NCBI RefSeq assembly: GCF_005887615.1
Contig: NZ_VANS01000001.1
Coordinates: 421,415 to 485,414, forward strand
Origin: Sulfitobacter sabulilitoris
GTDB taxonomy: Bacteria; Pseudomonadota; Alphaproteobacteria; Rhodobacterales; Rhodobacteraceae
DNA: 64,000 nucleotides
Reading direction: 5' to 3'
Both the position numbers and the translations under genes were made by a program. Numbering within the stretch: the first letter of the stretch is position 1; every line of letters begins with the position of its first letter. The notes under the pieces were generated by a model. That model did no database searches. It was not told the DNA's origin and saw nothing but the letters and a program-made list of their open reading frames with translations. Positions 18,776 through 28,510 of this stretch are shown piece by piece.

Positions 18776-21235
18776 ATGGTGTCAGGATTTCACCGGATGT
18801 GCGGGTTGCTTTTGCCGGGGGTCATCTGTGCGATGGTCTTTGTCATCGGGCTTGGCGCACCCGCGGCGATGGCGCAGTTTTCGACCGGGTCGTCGGACGC
18901 CGCCGCCGCTGAACCGACCGCCACGGGCGAGGACAGCGGCCCGCTTGCCACGCTGCTCGACATTTTGCGCGACGATGCCGCGCGCGCCAAACTGATCGAA
19001 GAGCTGGAGGCGACCGTGGACGCCCCCGCCGATGCAGCGGCGGAGGGTGCCGCGGAAGCCGCGGCGCGCGGTGCCGACGAACAGATTTCGATCGGGCGCC
19101 GGATCGCCACCGTCACACAGGAAATCGGCGAGAACACGGTCGCAACCCTCACAGATGTCTGGACCGGGCTGACCTCGGGCAGCGGGTCGGGCGTGTTTTC
19201 GGGGCTCAGCGGCGACGAGATCGGCATTCTGATCAATGCGCTGCCCGGGCTTCTGCTGGTGATCGTCATCACCGTCGCGGTCTTTGTCGTGCTGCGCCGC
19301 ATGGCGCAAAGCTATTACCGGCGACTGGGCCAGAAGGCCGAGAATTCTGGGGTGCTGCGGTCGGTATCGCTGTTCATGATGTCCAATGTCGTCGATCTGC
19401 TGATCGTGGTGCTGGCCTGGGGGCTGGGCTATGCCGTGACCATTCTGGCGGTCGGCGAATTCGGCCAGATCGGTATTCGCCAGTCGATGTATCTCAACGC
19501 ATTCCTGCTGGTCGAGCTGACCAAGGTGCTGATCCGCGCGGTGCTGTCGCCCTCGGCCTCGGGTCTGCGGATCGTTCAGGCGACGGATTATGCCGCGCGC
19601 GCGATGTACCGCTACCTGTCCTTTGTGGTCAGCGTTCTGGGCTACGGGCAACTGCTGGTCGTGCCCATCGTCAACCAAAGCGCGTCGGTGGCGGCGGGCA
19701 ACGGAGTGTCGGCGCTGTTGTCGGTCTTTGTCTTGCTGTACCTGATCTATATCGTCCTGCGCCGCCGCCGCGAGGTGACCAACTGGTTGTCGGACGCCGC
19801 ACACCCGGGCACGCCCGACGCCACGCACGAGACGGACGTGGAACCCGCCGCCGACGACATGGTCGATGACACCGAGGCGCAAAGTTGGTCCAACCGGGTG
19901 CTGGCGGGCGTCGCACAGGTCTGGCACTGGGCCGTGCTGGTCTATCTGTCGGTGATGTTCATCGTCGTCATGACCCAGCCGGCGAACGTGACGCTGGACG
20001 CGCTGTTGGGATCGGCCAAGATTCTGGCCGCGATCATTCTTGCCTCGCTGGTGTCGGGGTGGCTGGCGCGGGCCGTGCAGCGCGGCGTGTCGCTGCCCGA
20101 CGATGTCAACCAGAAGCTGCCGCTGCTGCAACCGCGCATCAACCGCTTCGTGCCGCGCGCCTTCGGGCTGTTGCGGCTGGCGATCCTGCTGGTGGTGTTC
20201 ATGTTCACGCTGGATGTGATCGGCGCCATCGACATGCGCGGCTGGCTGGAAAGCCAGGTTGGCCTTCAGGTCACGACGACGATCATATCGCTGGCGCTGA
20301 TCCTGACGGTGGCCTTCGGGCTGTGGCTGGCGCTGACGTCCTTCGTGGATTTCAAGCTGAACCCCGAATACGGCCATGCGCCCACCTCGCGCGAGACCAC
20401 GCTGCTGACGCTCTTGCGCAACGCGGCGACCATCGCGCTGATCATCCTGACGCTGATGTTCTGCCTCAGCGAGATCGGCCTCGATATCGGGCCCTTGCTG
20501 GCCTCTGCCGGTGTGCTTGGCCTCGCCATCGGCTTTGGCGCGCAGAAGATGGTGCAGGACATCATCACCGGCGTGTTCATCCAGTTCGAGAACGCAATCA
20601 ACGTGGGCGATGTGATCACCGTCGCCGGCACCACGGGCACGGTCGAAAAACTGTCGGTCCGTTCGGTGTCGCTGCGCGATGTGCACGGCGTGTTCCACAT
20701 GATCCCGTTCTCCTCGGTCGACATGGTCAGCAACTTCATGCGCGAATTCTCCTATTCGGTCTGTGACATGGGCGTGGCCTACCGCGAGAGCGTCGAAGAG
20801 GTGAAAGAGGCCATGCACGACGCCTTCGACATGCTGTTGGAACAAGAGGGCATGGACAGCGACATCGTCGCGCCGCTGGAATGGTTCGGCGTCAACAGCT
20901 TTGGCGACAGCGCCGTGGTGGTGCGGACCCGCATCAAGACGGTCCCAGGCAAGCAATGGGGCATCGGACGCGCCTACAACGGCTGCCTCAAGATCATCTT
21001 TGACGAGCGCAACATCGAAATCCCGTTCCCGCAGCAGACCGTCTGGCTGGGCGAGGCCAAGGACGGCACGACCCAGCCGCTGCGGATCGAAAAAGCGTCG
21101 GAGGCGGCGACCGCTGCGGATGACGCGGATGCGTCGGCAAAACCGGACGCAAAGACCGCCGCCCGGACCCGGGACTATGACAGCGAGGGGCTGGACGAGG
21201 CGGCACAGGACGACGGTGGCGATGGCAAGGCGTGA
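18776..21235 (+). CDS. large MscS-family mechanosensitive channel (YbiO-like architecture)
   Basis: 819 residues: signal peptide (to about 33, AAMAQF), an acidic/Ala-rich periplasmic stretch, about ten membrane segments between 150 and 600, then the MscS core with ASAGVLGLAIGFGAQKMVQDIITG and ENAINVGDVITVAGTTGTVE. The C-terminus (770-819) is a charged, Asp/Ala-rich cytoplasmic tail. The domain order and length resemble E. coli YbiO. ATG 18776 is eight bases after GAGG (18764-18767); a GTG three bases earlier is in frame. Single gene; a hairpin TGCGCCG/CGGCGCA (21280-21299) follows, without T run. Confidence 0.88.
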   Translation: MVSGFHRMCGLLLPGVICAMVFVIGLGAPAAMAQFSTGSSDAAAAEPTATGEDSGPLATLLDILRDDAARAKLIEELEATVDAPADAAAEGAAEAAARGADEQISIGRRIATVTQEIGENTVATLTDVWTGLTSGSGSGVFSGLSGDEIGILINALPGLLLVIVITVAVFVVLRRMAQSYYRRLGQKAENSGVLRSVSLFMMSNVVDLLIVVLAWGLGYAVTILAVGEFGQIGIRQSMYLNAFLLVELTKVLIRAVLSPSASGLRIVQATDYAARAMYRYLSFVVSVLGYGQLLVVPIVNQSASVAAGNGVSALLSVFVLLYLIYIVLRRRREVTNWLSDAAHPGTPDATHETDVEPAADDMVDDTEAQSWSNRVLAGVAQVWHWAVLVYLSVMFIVVMTQPANVTLDALLGSAKILAAIILASLVSGWLARAVQRGVSLPDDVNQKLPLLQPRINRFVPRAFGLLRLAILLVVFMFTLDVIGAIDMRGWLESQVGLQVTTTIISLALILTVAFGLWLALTSFVDFKLNPEYGHAPTSRETTLLTLLRNAATIALIILTLMFCLSEIGLDIGPLLASAGVLGLAIGFGAQKMVQDIITGVFIQFENAINVGDVITVAGTTGTVEKLSVRSVSLRDVHGVFHMIPFSSVDMVSNFMREFSYSVCDMGVAYRESVEEVKEAMHDAFDMLLEQEGMDSDIVAPLEWFGVNSFGDSAVVVRTRIKTVPGKQWGIGRAYNGCLKIIFDERNIEIPFPQQTVWLGEAKDGTTQPLRIEKASEAATAADDADASAKPDAKTAARTRDYDSEGLDEAAQDDGGDGKA

Positions 21236-21406
21236 TCCCGCGCGGTCGTCTGGCCTGTGCCATCCACCGCTTTGCGTGATGCGCCGCGTTATCGGCGCAT
21301 TGCGGGGCGGGCAGGGCGGTGCATGTCACCTTGAGGACGGCGTTCAGTCGTGGCTTGCAATAGGGGCTTGATGCCCGTCACCGCTTTGCGTTAAACGCTG
21401 CCCAGC

Positions 21407-21483
<77 letters not shown>

Positions 21484-22059
21484 CCAACGGTTTGATCTAA
21501 GCAGACTGACATGATGCCGCTCTGTGCTTGCGAAGTGCGCTGAAGTTCAGTGCCCCCAGTCGAGCATTTTGCGGGCGAATTTGTCTGCAAGGAATGGGTC
21601 ATTCGATTTGCGGGCACTCGCCATCCGGGAAAGGGGCGCGAAGCGGACGGTCGGTGCAACTTGCGCCGACGACGGCTGTGCGCAGAGGGTCGCTGACCTG
21701 CTCCCCGAGGCTTCCTCGTTCATAACCGGAATTTGCGCGTCAACCTGTGGACCGGATTGCCCAACGCGCCATTCCCTGATCCAGGCCGCGGAGGGAGAAT
21801 ATTGCCGAATTAGCAAAGGCTTATCAACAGCCAAACCCAAGTCGCGTCCTTGCGGCACGTATACTTCGCCCGCGCCGATGTTGTCGGTTGCGGGCATTTT
21901 TTCCCTATGATCCAAAAAAATCAGGTCAGACAGCAACGCTCAGCCGTTTTCCCTCCCAGCCGCATCGACGACACCATGCTGAAACAAGTTTCCTGGCCGA
22001 TCCGTGGTGGCAGGTGACTTCGATCGGCAGGTCGCAGAAATCCAGATCCGCCGCGCAGT
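21484..22059. other. 576 bp with no convincing gene
   Basis: A minus-strand frame at 21547-21936 (129 codons) is open, but it has no ribosome-binding site, no recognised domain and mixed composition. Frames reading across 21407-21482 are tRNA antisense. I see only lower-GC, probably decayed DNA. Confidence 0.5.
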
Positions 22060-23517
22060 CTAAACCGCTCTTGGCATACCCGTCACTGAGACCTTGGGAT
22101 ACCTCAGTTCGGGTACATGGGCGGGACGGTCGTTCAGGGATTTGTGCAACAAAGCCGAGGGCAGATCGAAATAGAAGATACTTCCTTCTCCCACTACGCT
22201 TGTAACCCCTATGTCGCCGTCGTGTTTCTTGACGATTTCCCGTGATATGGCCAACCCAAGCCCCGTGCCGCCATGCTTCCTGGAATCCGTTGAATCCACC
22301 TGGGTGAATTTCTCGAAAATCCGTTCGAGATCACCTTGCTGTATTCCGCATCCACTGTCCTCGACCGTCACACGCACCGACCCGTTGTTCTCAAAAACAG
22401 AAACAACTATTTTCCCGCCGCGGGGTGAAAATTTCACTGCGTTTGACAGCAAGTTGCGCACGACTTGGCCAATTCGGATCGGATCCGCGTCCGCAACAAG
22501 TGCATCGTTGTCGCATGTAAAGACAAATTCGATGTCTTGATCCGGCCCGTAGGTTTCGAGCGTGTCAATTTCATCATTGACGACGGCAACCAGGTCTGTC
22601 GGTGATTTGTGAATTTCCAGGTTTCCAGAATTGATCTTTTCGAAATCCAAGAGGTCGTTCACGAGCAAATGCAAGGTCGCCGTATTCCTTGCCGCCATTG
22701 CCACCAATCTATCCGCCGCGCCAGGCATGTCCGCGACACGCCCCGACTTGAGCATGTCGAGCGAACCCTTGATTGATGTCAACGGAGTTCTCAATTCGTG
22801 GCTGACGGTAGACAGGAATTCGCTTTTGCTCTTGTCGGCCGCCGTCGCACGCAACCGCTCTATCTCCAGTTCCGCATTCTGAATCCTGAGACGGCGAAAC
22901 AAGAGCCAAATGCCGGCCAATGGTGCCGAAAGGGCAAAGACGATCATGCCCGTCATGATCACCGCAACGAGTGTATATTCGGCCCTTACGGCTGCGCTCT
23001 TTTCAGTCTGATCCAGATAGGTCTCCGCGATCGCCACCAGTCGGTCGCCATTGTACACGGGAATGTAGGTTTCGCTGTAAAGGTCGGGCCGATCTTGCTT
23101 CGATCGACCGTCCTCCACGATGGTCAAGGTCCGGCCGGACGCGACCACATTCGCTGCATGAGGGTTGTGCGCGTCAAGATCCGCAGTTGCTTCGGACCCT
23201 TCGCCCGAAATGTACCGAAGCTGGCCTTCGGGGCTGAAGATCTTGAACCGAAAAACTCCACTGATGCTGATCAGGTCTTCGAACAGTTTCCATTCTTCCG
23301 ATTTCAGAGGCAATCCTTCGGCCACGGCTTCAATTTGGGGAGCATGTCTGACGGCAAACTCGGCCCACTCGACGGACCTGATCGCGGCATTGTGTTCCAC
23401 TGCACGAACAGTAAGGAACGACATGACCCATACGGTCGCAGCACCCAAAAATATTAGAAAAGCCAGCATGGGAACGATCTTGAACCCTATGTGCTTGCCA
23501 TCGGTTGCTGCCGTCAT
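22060..23517 (-). CDS. membrane sensor histidine kinase, orphan
   Basis: 485 residues. TM1 (about 12-36), a 145-residue periplasmic sensor domain (38-182, with a PAS/Cache-like feel: SPEGQLRYISGEG and ETYIPVYNGDRLVAIAETYLDQ), TM2 (183-208), HisKA with H240 in SHELRTPLTSIKGS, and HATPase_c (NLLSNAVKFSP, DSGCGIQ, GTGLGLAIS). GAGGA lies seven bases before ATG 23517. No response regulator is adjacent, so its partner must be elsewhere. It is the only clear gene between the two tRNA-Val repeats. Its A/T-richer codons differ from neighbours, which suggests transfer with the element. Confidence 0.9.
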   Translation of the reverse strand: MTAATDGKHIGFKIVPMLAFLIFLGAATVWVMSFLTVRAVEHNAAIRSVEWAEFAVRHAPQIEAVAEGLPLKSEEWKLFEDLISISGVFRFKIFSPEGQLRYISGEGSEATADLDAHNPHAANVVASGRTLTIVEDGRSKQDRPDLYSETYIPVYNGDRLVAIAETYLDQTEKSAAVRAEYTLVAVIMTGMIVFALSAPLAGIWLLFRRLRIQNAELEIERLRATAADKSKSEFLSTVSHELRTPLTSIKGSLDMLKSGRVADMPGAADRLVAMAARNTATLHLLVNDLLDFEKINSGNLEIHKSPTDLVAVVNDEIDTLETYGPDQDIEFVFTCDNDALVADADPIRIGQVVRNLLSNAVKFSPRGGKIVVSVFENNGSVRVTVEDSGCGIQQGDLERIFEKFTQVDSTDSRKHGGTGLGLAISREIVKKHDGDIGVTSVVGEGSIFYFDLPSALLHKSLNDRPAHVPELRYPKVSVTGMPRAV

Positions 23518-24211
23518 GTCCTGTTCCTCACTCTGAAAGGATTTTCGTTCTTGTATCAGTGGTCTATTTTCATTTTCTCAAATTGGGCTCCCAAGCTCAG
23601 CTCGGAACCCAGAAGGCCCCTCAGATGGCTTAACCGCGTCAGTTGCCGCGGCTTTCGATGGGTCGGTTCTCAATAATCTGTCTTATCAGGTCTAACTTGA
23701 GCAAAAATAAGGCGAATATAGAAGGTGGTGTCGTCGCACGGCTGTTTCGGGCCAGATCAAGGGCCAAGGCACGATGATACTTCTCAAGCGGCTGGGGTCC
23801 GATCCGCACCGGCAGTTGCAATTCCTTGGCAAGTTGAGGTTCTGGTCCATGCTGGCCGCTCACCACCCCGTTTCAAGCCTTATCCGCGGCGTGGCCTGAG
23901 AGGATGAAAAAGAGAGGGGCAAAGTGACGCCTGATCGTGAGACACATCGGTCATGACGCATTGTTTTGTATCGGGCACCCTAATCGGGCCGGAGGGACAG
24001 AGATCCTTTGTTTTCAATAATTTTTCCGCAAAATCAGCCATTTCGGCCTTGTGTTCCACGTCATCGAAGCTGACCCGCGAGGTGCGCATTCTTGCACGAA
24101 GTGTTTACGGGGGCAGGGAACCTGCGTGAACCACGATACCTTTCACAGCTGGTGCAAAAGGGCTTGTAGAAAGCGCTCGCTGGCATAGTTGTCGCTAACT
24201 TGAGTGACGGC
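23518..24211. other. lower-GC stretch without a recognisable gene
   Basis: 694 bp between the orphan kinase and the degenerate tRNA repeat. Short frames (for example 23639-23866 and 23880-24089, both minus) have no family resemblance. Integrase, excisionase or transposase motifs were looked for and not seen. Confidence 0.5.
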
Positions 24212-24264
24212 CGCTTCGTCTAAACCGAAGATGTCGGGAATTCGAGCCTCTCACGATCCACCAA
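24212..24264 (+). repeat. attR-like degenerate copy of the 3' part of tRNA-Val(TAC)
   Basis: 53 bp, identical to 21431-21483 except at repeat positions 9, 12, 29 and 46. The upstream part (24191-24211) does not complete a cloverleaf, and the anticodon loop has become TCTAAAC, so it cannot be a working tRNA. The gap onward to 24498 has no gene. Confidence 0.7.
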
Positions 24265-24498
24265 TCCCCACGTCCCGTCCCAGCGCAAAAGGCCGGCCCC
24301 AGCCGATGGCCCGACCGACGCGCGTCTGCTGACGCAGGCCCGGATCGACGCATTCGGTTCGGGCCTTGCGCGGTCCGTGCCCGATCAGGCCGCGACGCAG
24401 GTCGAATTGCCGCAATTTTGACCTTTTCCCATCACCGAAAAGCCAACCCTAACCGATATCAAGAATTTTAATAAATATGGGCAAAGAACAAAATACCT

Positions 24499-25572
24499 AT
24501 GGCTTCAACGTTTTGGGCGCGAACGGATAGCGGGTCCGCCAACAACCCCGCCCTCAACCTGACGGGTGATCCCGCAGTGGAAATCACCTTTGTGCCGTCC
24601 GGCATGTCGGGCGACCTGATCCTCGAAGGCTCAGGCACCGCCACTGACCCTGACACGCAGGTTCAGATCGGCGGACAAACCTATGATTTCACGTATGAAC
24701 TTGGGGGGTTCCTGCCGACGCGCAAATCGGACGGCGCGCAACAGGTCCCAGACCGGTTCGAAGGCAACCCCGTCTATATCGTCACGGTGCAGGACTATCC
24801 CGCGGCAGGCGAGACGACGCGCCTTGCGTTTCTGCCCGATGACCTCGCGACCCAGTCCGAGATGGACGCCTTCGGCAACGGCGCGATCGATGTGCAGGGT
24901 GTCGACACGACATCGCCGGGGGCGGTCTGCTTTGCCGGTGGAACCCGTATTCTGACCCCGCAAGGCGAGATGTGTGTTGACGACCTCAAGGCCGGTGATC
25001 TGGTCATGACGCTGGACCACGGGCCGCAACCGATCCTGTGGGTGTCGCAGTCGGCGCATTCCTGGCCCGACAGCCCCGAAAAAGAGCTGCCGGTGCTCAT
25101 TTCTTCCGGCGCGTTCGGCCAGGGCGCGCCCCGAAACGATCTGGTCGTGTCACCACAGCACAAAATTCTCGTGACGCGATGCAACGATGCCGCGAGTTCG
25201 GAGGCGGTCGAGGCCCTTGTTCCGGCCAAGGGCCTGACGTCCCTTCCCGGGATCCGCATCATGAAAGGCAAACGCAGCGTGGTCTATTTCCACATCCTTC
25301 TGGAGAACCATGAGATCGTGATGGCCGAAGGCCTGCCGAGCGAAAGCTTTTTCCCCGGCTCGACTGCGCTGAACATGCTGTTGGACCACCAGGTGAGGGA
25401 CATCCTTTCGCTTGTTCCGGGCTTGGCGGCGGACCGGGAAAACGGCTACGGGCCGCGGGCCCGCGATTATCTGACATTCAGCCAGACCAAGGCCCTGGTG
25501 CGGATTTGCAAGAAAAGCGGCGATGATCTGTCGGCGCGGCACACCCGGTGCGGCCACGCGGCCGCGGCGTGA
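24499..25572 (+). CDS. Hint-domain (Hint_2) protein
   Basis: 357 residues. Residues 1-140 are a Gly/Thr/Asp-rich, beta-looking region of unknown family. A Hint_2 domain (PF13403) follows, starting at C144 in CFAGGTRILTPQGEMCVDDLKAGDLVMTLDHGPQPILW, and includes VVSPQHKILV and HEIVMAEGLPSESFFPGS. Hint domains derive from the intein/Hedgehog self-processing fold; C144 is the expected nucleophile. Roseobacters carry many such proteins, often in exported or surface products; no signal peptide is visible here, so type I secretion or a cytoplasmic location both remain possible. The ribosome-binding site is weak. The C-terminal 40 residues are Lys/Arg-rich. Confidence 0.85.
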   Translation: MASTFWARTDSGSANNPALNLTGDPAVEITFVPSGMSGDLILEGSGTATDPDTQVQIGGQTYDFTYELGGFLPTRKSDGAQQVPDRFEGNPVYIVTVQDYPAAGETTRLAFLPDDLATQSEMDAFGNGAIDVQGVDTTSPGAVCFAGGTRILTPQGEMCVDDLKAGDLVMTLDHGPQPILWVSQSAHSWPDSPEKELPVLISSGAFGQGAPRNDLVVSPQHKILVTRCNDAASSEAVEALVPAKGLTSLPGIRIMKGKRSVVYFHILLENHEIVMAEGLPSESFFPGSTALNMLLDHQVRDILSLVPGLAADRENGYGPRARDYLTFSQTKALVRICKKSGDDLSARHTRCGHAAAA

Positions 25573-25598
25573 CGGGCCGCCGTTGACGGCCCTGTCAC
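25569..25598 (+). terminator. hairpin at the end of the Hint gene
   Basis: GTGACGGGCCG (25569-25579) pairs with CGGCCCTGTCAC (25587-25598) with one bulged base, overlapping the stop codon. There is no T tract, so termination is uncertain. The rest of 25573-26070 contains no gene I can support. Confidence 0.4.
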
Positions 25599-26070
25599 TG
25601 TGCCGATGGCGGGCTGCAAACATTGGTTCTTGTGCGCTGGCGATAAATGAGATGGGGCGATAGTTCACCAAGCCCTCGTTCGGCGATGCCAGTTCAAATG
25701 TGGCGACGTCCGCCCCTGCCGCTCACCGCCAAGACAGCCCGTCCCGCGCCCTGGTCGCAAAACCCTGCCGGCCAGGACTGCGCTGCGGCGACCCTGTGAA
25801 ATACGCCGATTCGGGCCGGTGTGTCCGGGTCGGGACGGTGCGCTTGCCAGCGCATTGGTGCCGGGGCGGTGTGGCACCGGTCGGTTTTCCCGGCCAGTGC
25901 GGTCTGCCATGTCGAGGGGGTGCAAGAAACCGGTTGAACAGGGTCACACCCTGCGTTAGCCGACCGGTTCTCCTTTAACGGGTATTTCAAAAGGGCAATT
26001 ACGATGTTTGGCAACGAGCGGCCATTTGTGCGCAAAGGCGTTTTCATTGCGGGTGACGGGGTGCAAAACC

Positions 26071-26292
26071 ATGTCTGATGCCGAGAAATCAGCCGCCCTG
26101 AACTCGCTTCTCGCGGTGCTCGAAACGCTGCCGGGTGGGCAATCCGTACCATCGGGCCTGCTGATCGCTTCGGGCCTTGTGGAGCATCTGGCCTATGAAA
26201 ACGCCGAGGTCCTGGCTCCGCAGGACAGTGCCGAACTGATCCTGATCGCGGCCAAGCTGGATCGCGCGGCCCGGCGGATCCAACCTGGGTAA
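26071..26292 (+). CDS. small hypothetical protein
   Basis: 73 residues, starting MSDAEKSAAL. No family recognised. It looks helical and soluble, with alternating hydrophobic runs (SLLAVLETL, LLIASGLVEHLA, AELILIAAKLDRAARRI). Codon use matches the GC-rich host. There is no strong ribosome-binding site (GGGG at 26057-26060 is distant), and it stands alone before the pirin gene. It may be real, but the evidence is limited to composition and frame. Confidence 0.45.
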   Translation: MSDAEKSAALNSLLAVLETLPGGQSVPSGLLIASGLVEHLAYENAEVLAPQDSAELILIAAKLDRAARRIQPG

Positions 26293-26388
26293 GCGCGCTT
26301 TGCCGCCACTGTCCCGCGGCCGCTCTTGTCTCCTCGTGCGGTGCGGCTATCCTTGGCGGCGATCCGCGTCCGAACAGGAGACCCCGAG

Positions 26389-27327
26389 ATGAGTTGGAAC
26401 CCGGCCCTTGACCCCGATTGCCCCACCGGCGACGCGGTGGACGCGATCGAAACCGTCATCGTGCCCCGTGCCCGCGATCTGGGCGGTTTCGAGGTCCGGC
26501 GCGCGCTGCCCGCGCCGCAGCGGCAGATGGTCGGCCCCTTCATCTTTTTCGACCAGATGGGTCCGGCGGAATTCGTCACCGGCAGCGGCATCGACGTGCG
26601 CCCGCATCCGCATATCGGGTTGGCGACCGTCACCTATCTCTACAAGGGCAAGATCCACCACCGCGACAGCCTGGGCACCGATCAGTGGATCGAACCGGGG
26701 GCGGTCAACTGGATGGTGGCGGGCCACGGCATCACCCATTCCGAACGGACCGATGGCGAGGTCCGCACCCGGCCGCACAGCCTGTTCGGCCTGCAGACCT
26801 GGGTCGCGTTGCCCAAGGACGCCGAGGACGATCCGGCGGCGTTCGAACATGCGCCGAAAGAGAGCCTGCCGCTGCTCGAGGCGGAGGGCAAGCAGCTTCG
26901 CCTGATCCTCGGCACGGCCTATGGCGCGCGCGCGCCGGTCAAGACCCCGTCGGAGATGTTCTATGCCGATGCGCTCCTGGACGCGGGCGCGTCGCTGCCC
27001 TTGCCGGACGATCACGAAGACCGCGGCGTCTATGTGCTCGACGGGTCGGTCATCGTCGCGGGCGAGGCGTTCGGAGCGGGGCGGATGATGGTCTTTCGCC
27101 CCGGCGACCGGATCAGCCTGCGCGCCGGCGACACAGGTGCACGGGTGATGCTGCTGGGCGGCGCCACGCTTGAGGGGCCGCGCCACATCTGGTGGAATTT
27201 CGTGGCCTCGTCGCGCGACAGGATCGACGCGGCCAAGGAGGCCTGGCGGGCGGGCGACTGGGCGCACGGGCGGTTCAGGCTGCCGCCGGGCGACGACGCC
27301 GAGCATATTCCGCTGCCCGAGGCGTGA
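26389..27327 (+). CDS. pirin family protein
   Basis: 312 residues of double cupin fold. The N-terminal cupin has the pirin metal site: RPHPHIGLATVTYLYKGKIHHRDSLG (two His, a third His, and the downstream Glu in MVAGHGITHSER). The C-terminal cupin starts near 200 (VYVLDGSVIVAGEAFGAGRMMVF). Pirins are cytoplasmic iron-binding proteins, some with quercetinase activity and some regulatory; the role here is not clear. ATG 26389 has CAGGAG seven bases upstream. The SGNH hydrolase gene starts 34 bp downstream, so the two may be cotranscribed. Confidence 0.93.
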   Translation: MSWNPALDPDCPTGDAVDAIETVIVPRARDLGGFEVRRALPAPQRQMVGPFIFFDQMGPAEFVTGSGIDVRPHPHIGLATVTYLYKGKIHHRDSLGTDQWIEPGAVNWMVAGHGITHSERTDGEVRTRPHSLFGLQTWVALPKDAEDDPAAFEHAPKESLPLLEAEGKQLRLILGTAYGARAPVKTPSEMFYADALLDAGASLPLPDDHEDRGVYVLDGSVIVAGEAFGAGRMMVFRPGDRISLRAGDTGARVMLLGGATLEGPRHIWWNFVASSRDRIDAAKEAWRAGDWAHGRFRLPPGDDAEHIPLPEA

Positions 27328-27361
27328 CCGGGCCCATGTGGCCTTGTCGCGGAACCGGGGC

Positions 27362-28069
27362 ATGAAGGACGCGCTGCGCGTGGCGGCGCTGTCACCGGTC
27401 CTGATCGCGCAGGCAGCACAGGTCATGGCGCGCGCCGAACGCCTGCCCGAAGCGGCGGGGCCGCGATCGGGCAGCTTGGGGCAGGGCGCGCCGCTGCGCC
27501 TGTTGATCGTGGGAGATTCGTCGGCCGCCGGTGTGGGCGTGGACCACCAGCACCAGGCGCTGAGCGGTCAGCTTGTCGCGGTATTGAGCCAGACCCGCCA
27601 CGTGAGTTGGCAGCTTGTCGCCCGCACCGGCGCCACGACGCGCAGCACCCTTGCCACGCTTGACCGGATGCCTGCCCGACCGTTTGACGTGGCGGTCGTG
27701 GCGCTGGGGGTCAACGACGTTCTGTGGCAGACGCCGCAACGGATCTGGCGGCAGCGGCAAGCGCGGCTGGCAGAGGTGTTGACCACGAAATTCGGGACTT
27801 CCAGGCTGTTTCGGACGGCGGTGCCGCCCTTGGGTGACTTTCCCCTCTTGCCGCGTCCGCTGGCGACGGTTCTGGGCCGTCACGCCGCGCGCCTCGACGC
27901 GGCGCTTCTCGCCGACTGCATGCGCGACCCACGATCGGTGCATCTCGGCCTTTCGCTGCCGCTGACCCCCGACTGGATGGCCCGCGACGGGTTTCATCCC
28001 AACGCGGCGCTCTATGCGTTGTGGGGGGCGGAAATGGCCCGCCTGATCCTGCGGCCGCCCGAGGTCTGA
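27362..28069 (+). CDS. SGNH/GDSL-type hydrolase
   Basis: 235 residues. Block I is LLIVGDSSAAGVGV with nucleophile S53; the G/N block III is VALGVND (N118); block V is DGFHPN, giving Asp and His. There is no signal peptide (a short amphipathic N-terminus), so probably cytoplasmic. The fold covers lipases, esterases and carbohydrate deacetylases, and the substrate is unknown. ATG 27362 is chosen because the upstream frame runs through the pirin gene. A GGAACCGGGGC stretch precedes it, a weak ribosome-binding site. Confidence 0.85.
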   Translation: MKDALRVAALSPVLIAQAAQVMARAERLPEAAGPRSGSLGQGAPLRLLIVGDSSAAGVGVDHQHQALSGQLVAVLSQTRHVSWQLVARTGATTRSTLATLDRMPARPFDVAVVALGVNDVLWQTPQRIWRQRQARLAEVLTTKFGTSRLFRTAVPPLGDFPLLPRPLATVLGRHAARLDAALLADCMRDPRSVHLGLSLPLTPDWMARDGFHPNAALYALWGAEMARLILRPPEV

Positions 28070-28212
28070 TCGCCGTGCGGTGCATTTCGGCGCGCCCCAA
28101 AGGCGCTGGTCGAAAAAAACCACGCCATCCGCCCGCATCCTGCTTGACGGGGGCAGGGACGCGCCATAAGACGTCCCAACGCGTCGGGGCGATGACCCGA
28201 TGCGCGCAGTGG

Positions 28213-28289
28213 GCGGTTGTAGCTCAGTTGGTTAGAGTGCCGGCCTGTCACGCCGGAGGTCGCGGGTTCGAGCCCCGTCAACCGCGCCA
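28213..28289 (+). tRNA. tRNA-Asp (anticodon GTC), copy 1
   Basis: 77 nt cloverleaf: acceptor GCGGTTG/CAACCGC, discriminator G, encoded CCA. Anticodon stem CCGGC/GCCGG with loop CTGTCAC gives GTC. Confidence 0.98.
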
Positions 28290-28337
28290 CCGCTGCCCCC
28301 TTTTTGGGGATCATCACCGGGCCTTTCGGTCCATCGC

Positions 28338-28414
28338 GCGGTTGTAGCTCAGTTGGTTAGAGTGCCGGCCTGTCACGCCGGAGGTCGCGGGTTCGAGCCC
28401 CGTCAACCGCGCCA
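28338..28414 (+). tRNA. tRNA-Asp (anticodon GTC), copy 2
   Basis: Base-for-base identical to the copy at 28213-28289, 48 bp downstream. A tandem duplication; it should be processed from one transcript. Confidence 0.98.
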
Positions 28415-28510
28415 CTTTTCCCACTCGATCGCAGCTCACTTGCCCGTCTCGGGCCGAAACCGTCTCAGGCGCGAACAGATGCACATGGCATCCTGCCGGC
28501 ATGTGGGGCG

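Noticed and set aside
21547-21936. 129-codon minus frame in the tRNA-Val remnant
   Set aside because: No ribosome-binding site, no domain and atypical composition; could be decayed DNA.
21484-24211. Search for an integrase or excisionase in the remnant
   Set aside because: No tyrosine-recombinase motif or helix-turn-helix small protein could be supported.
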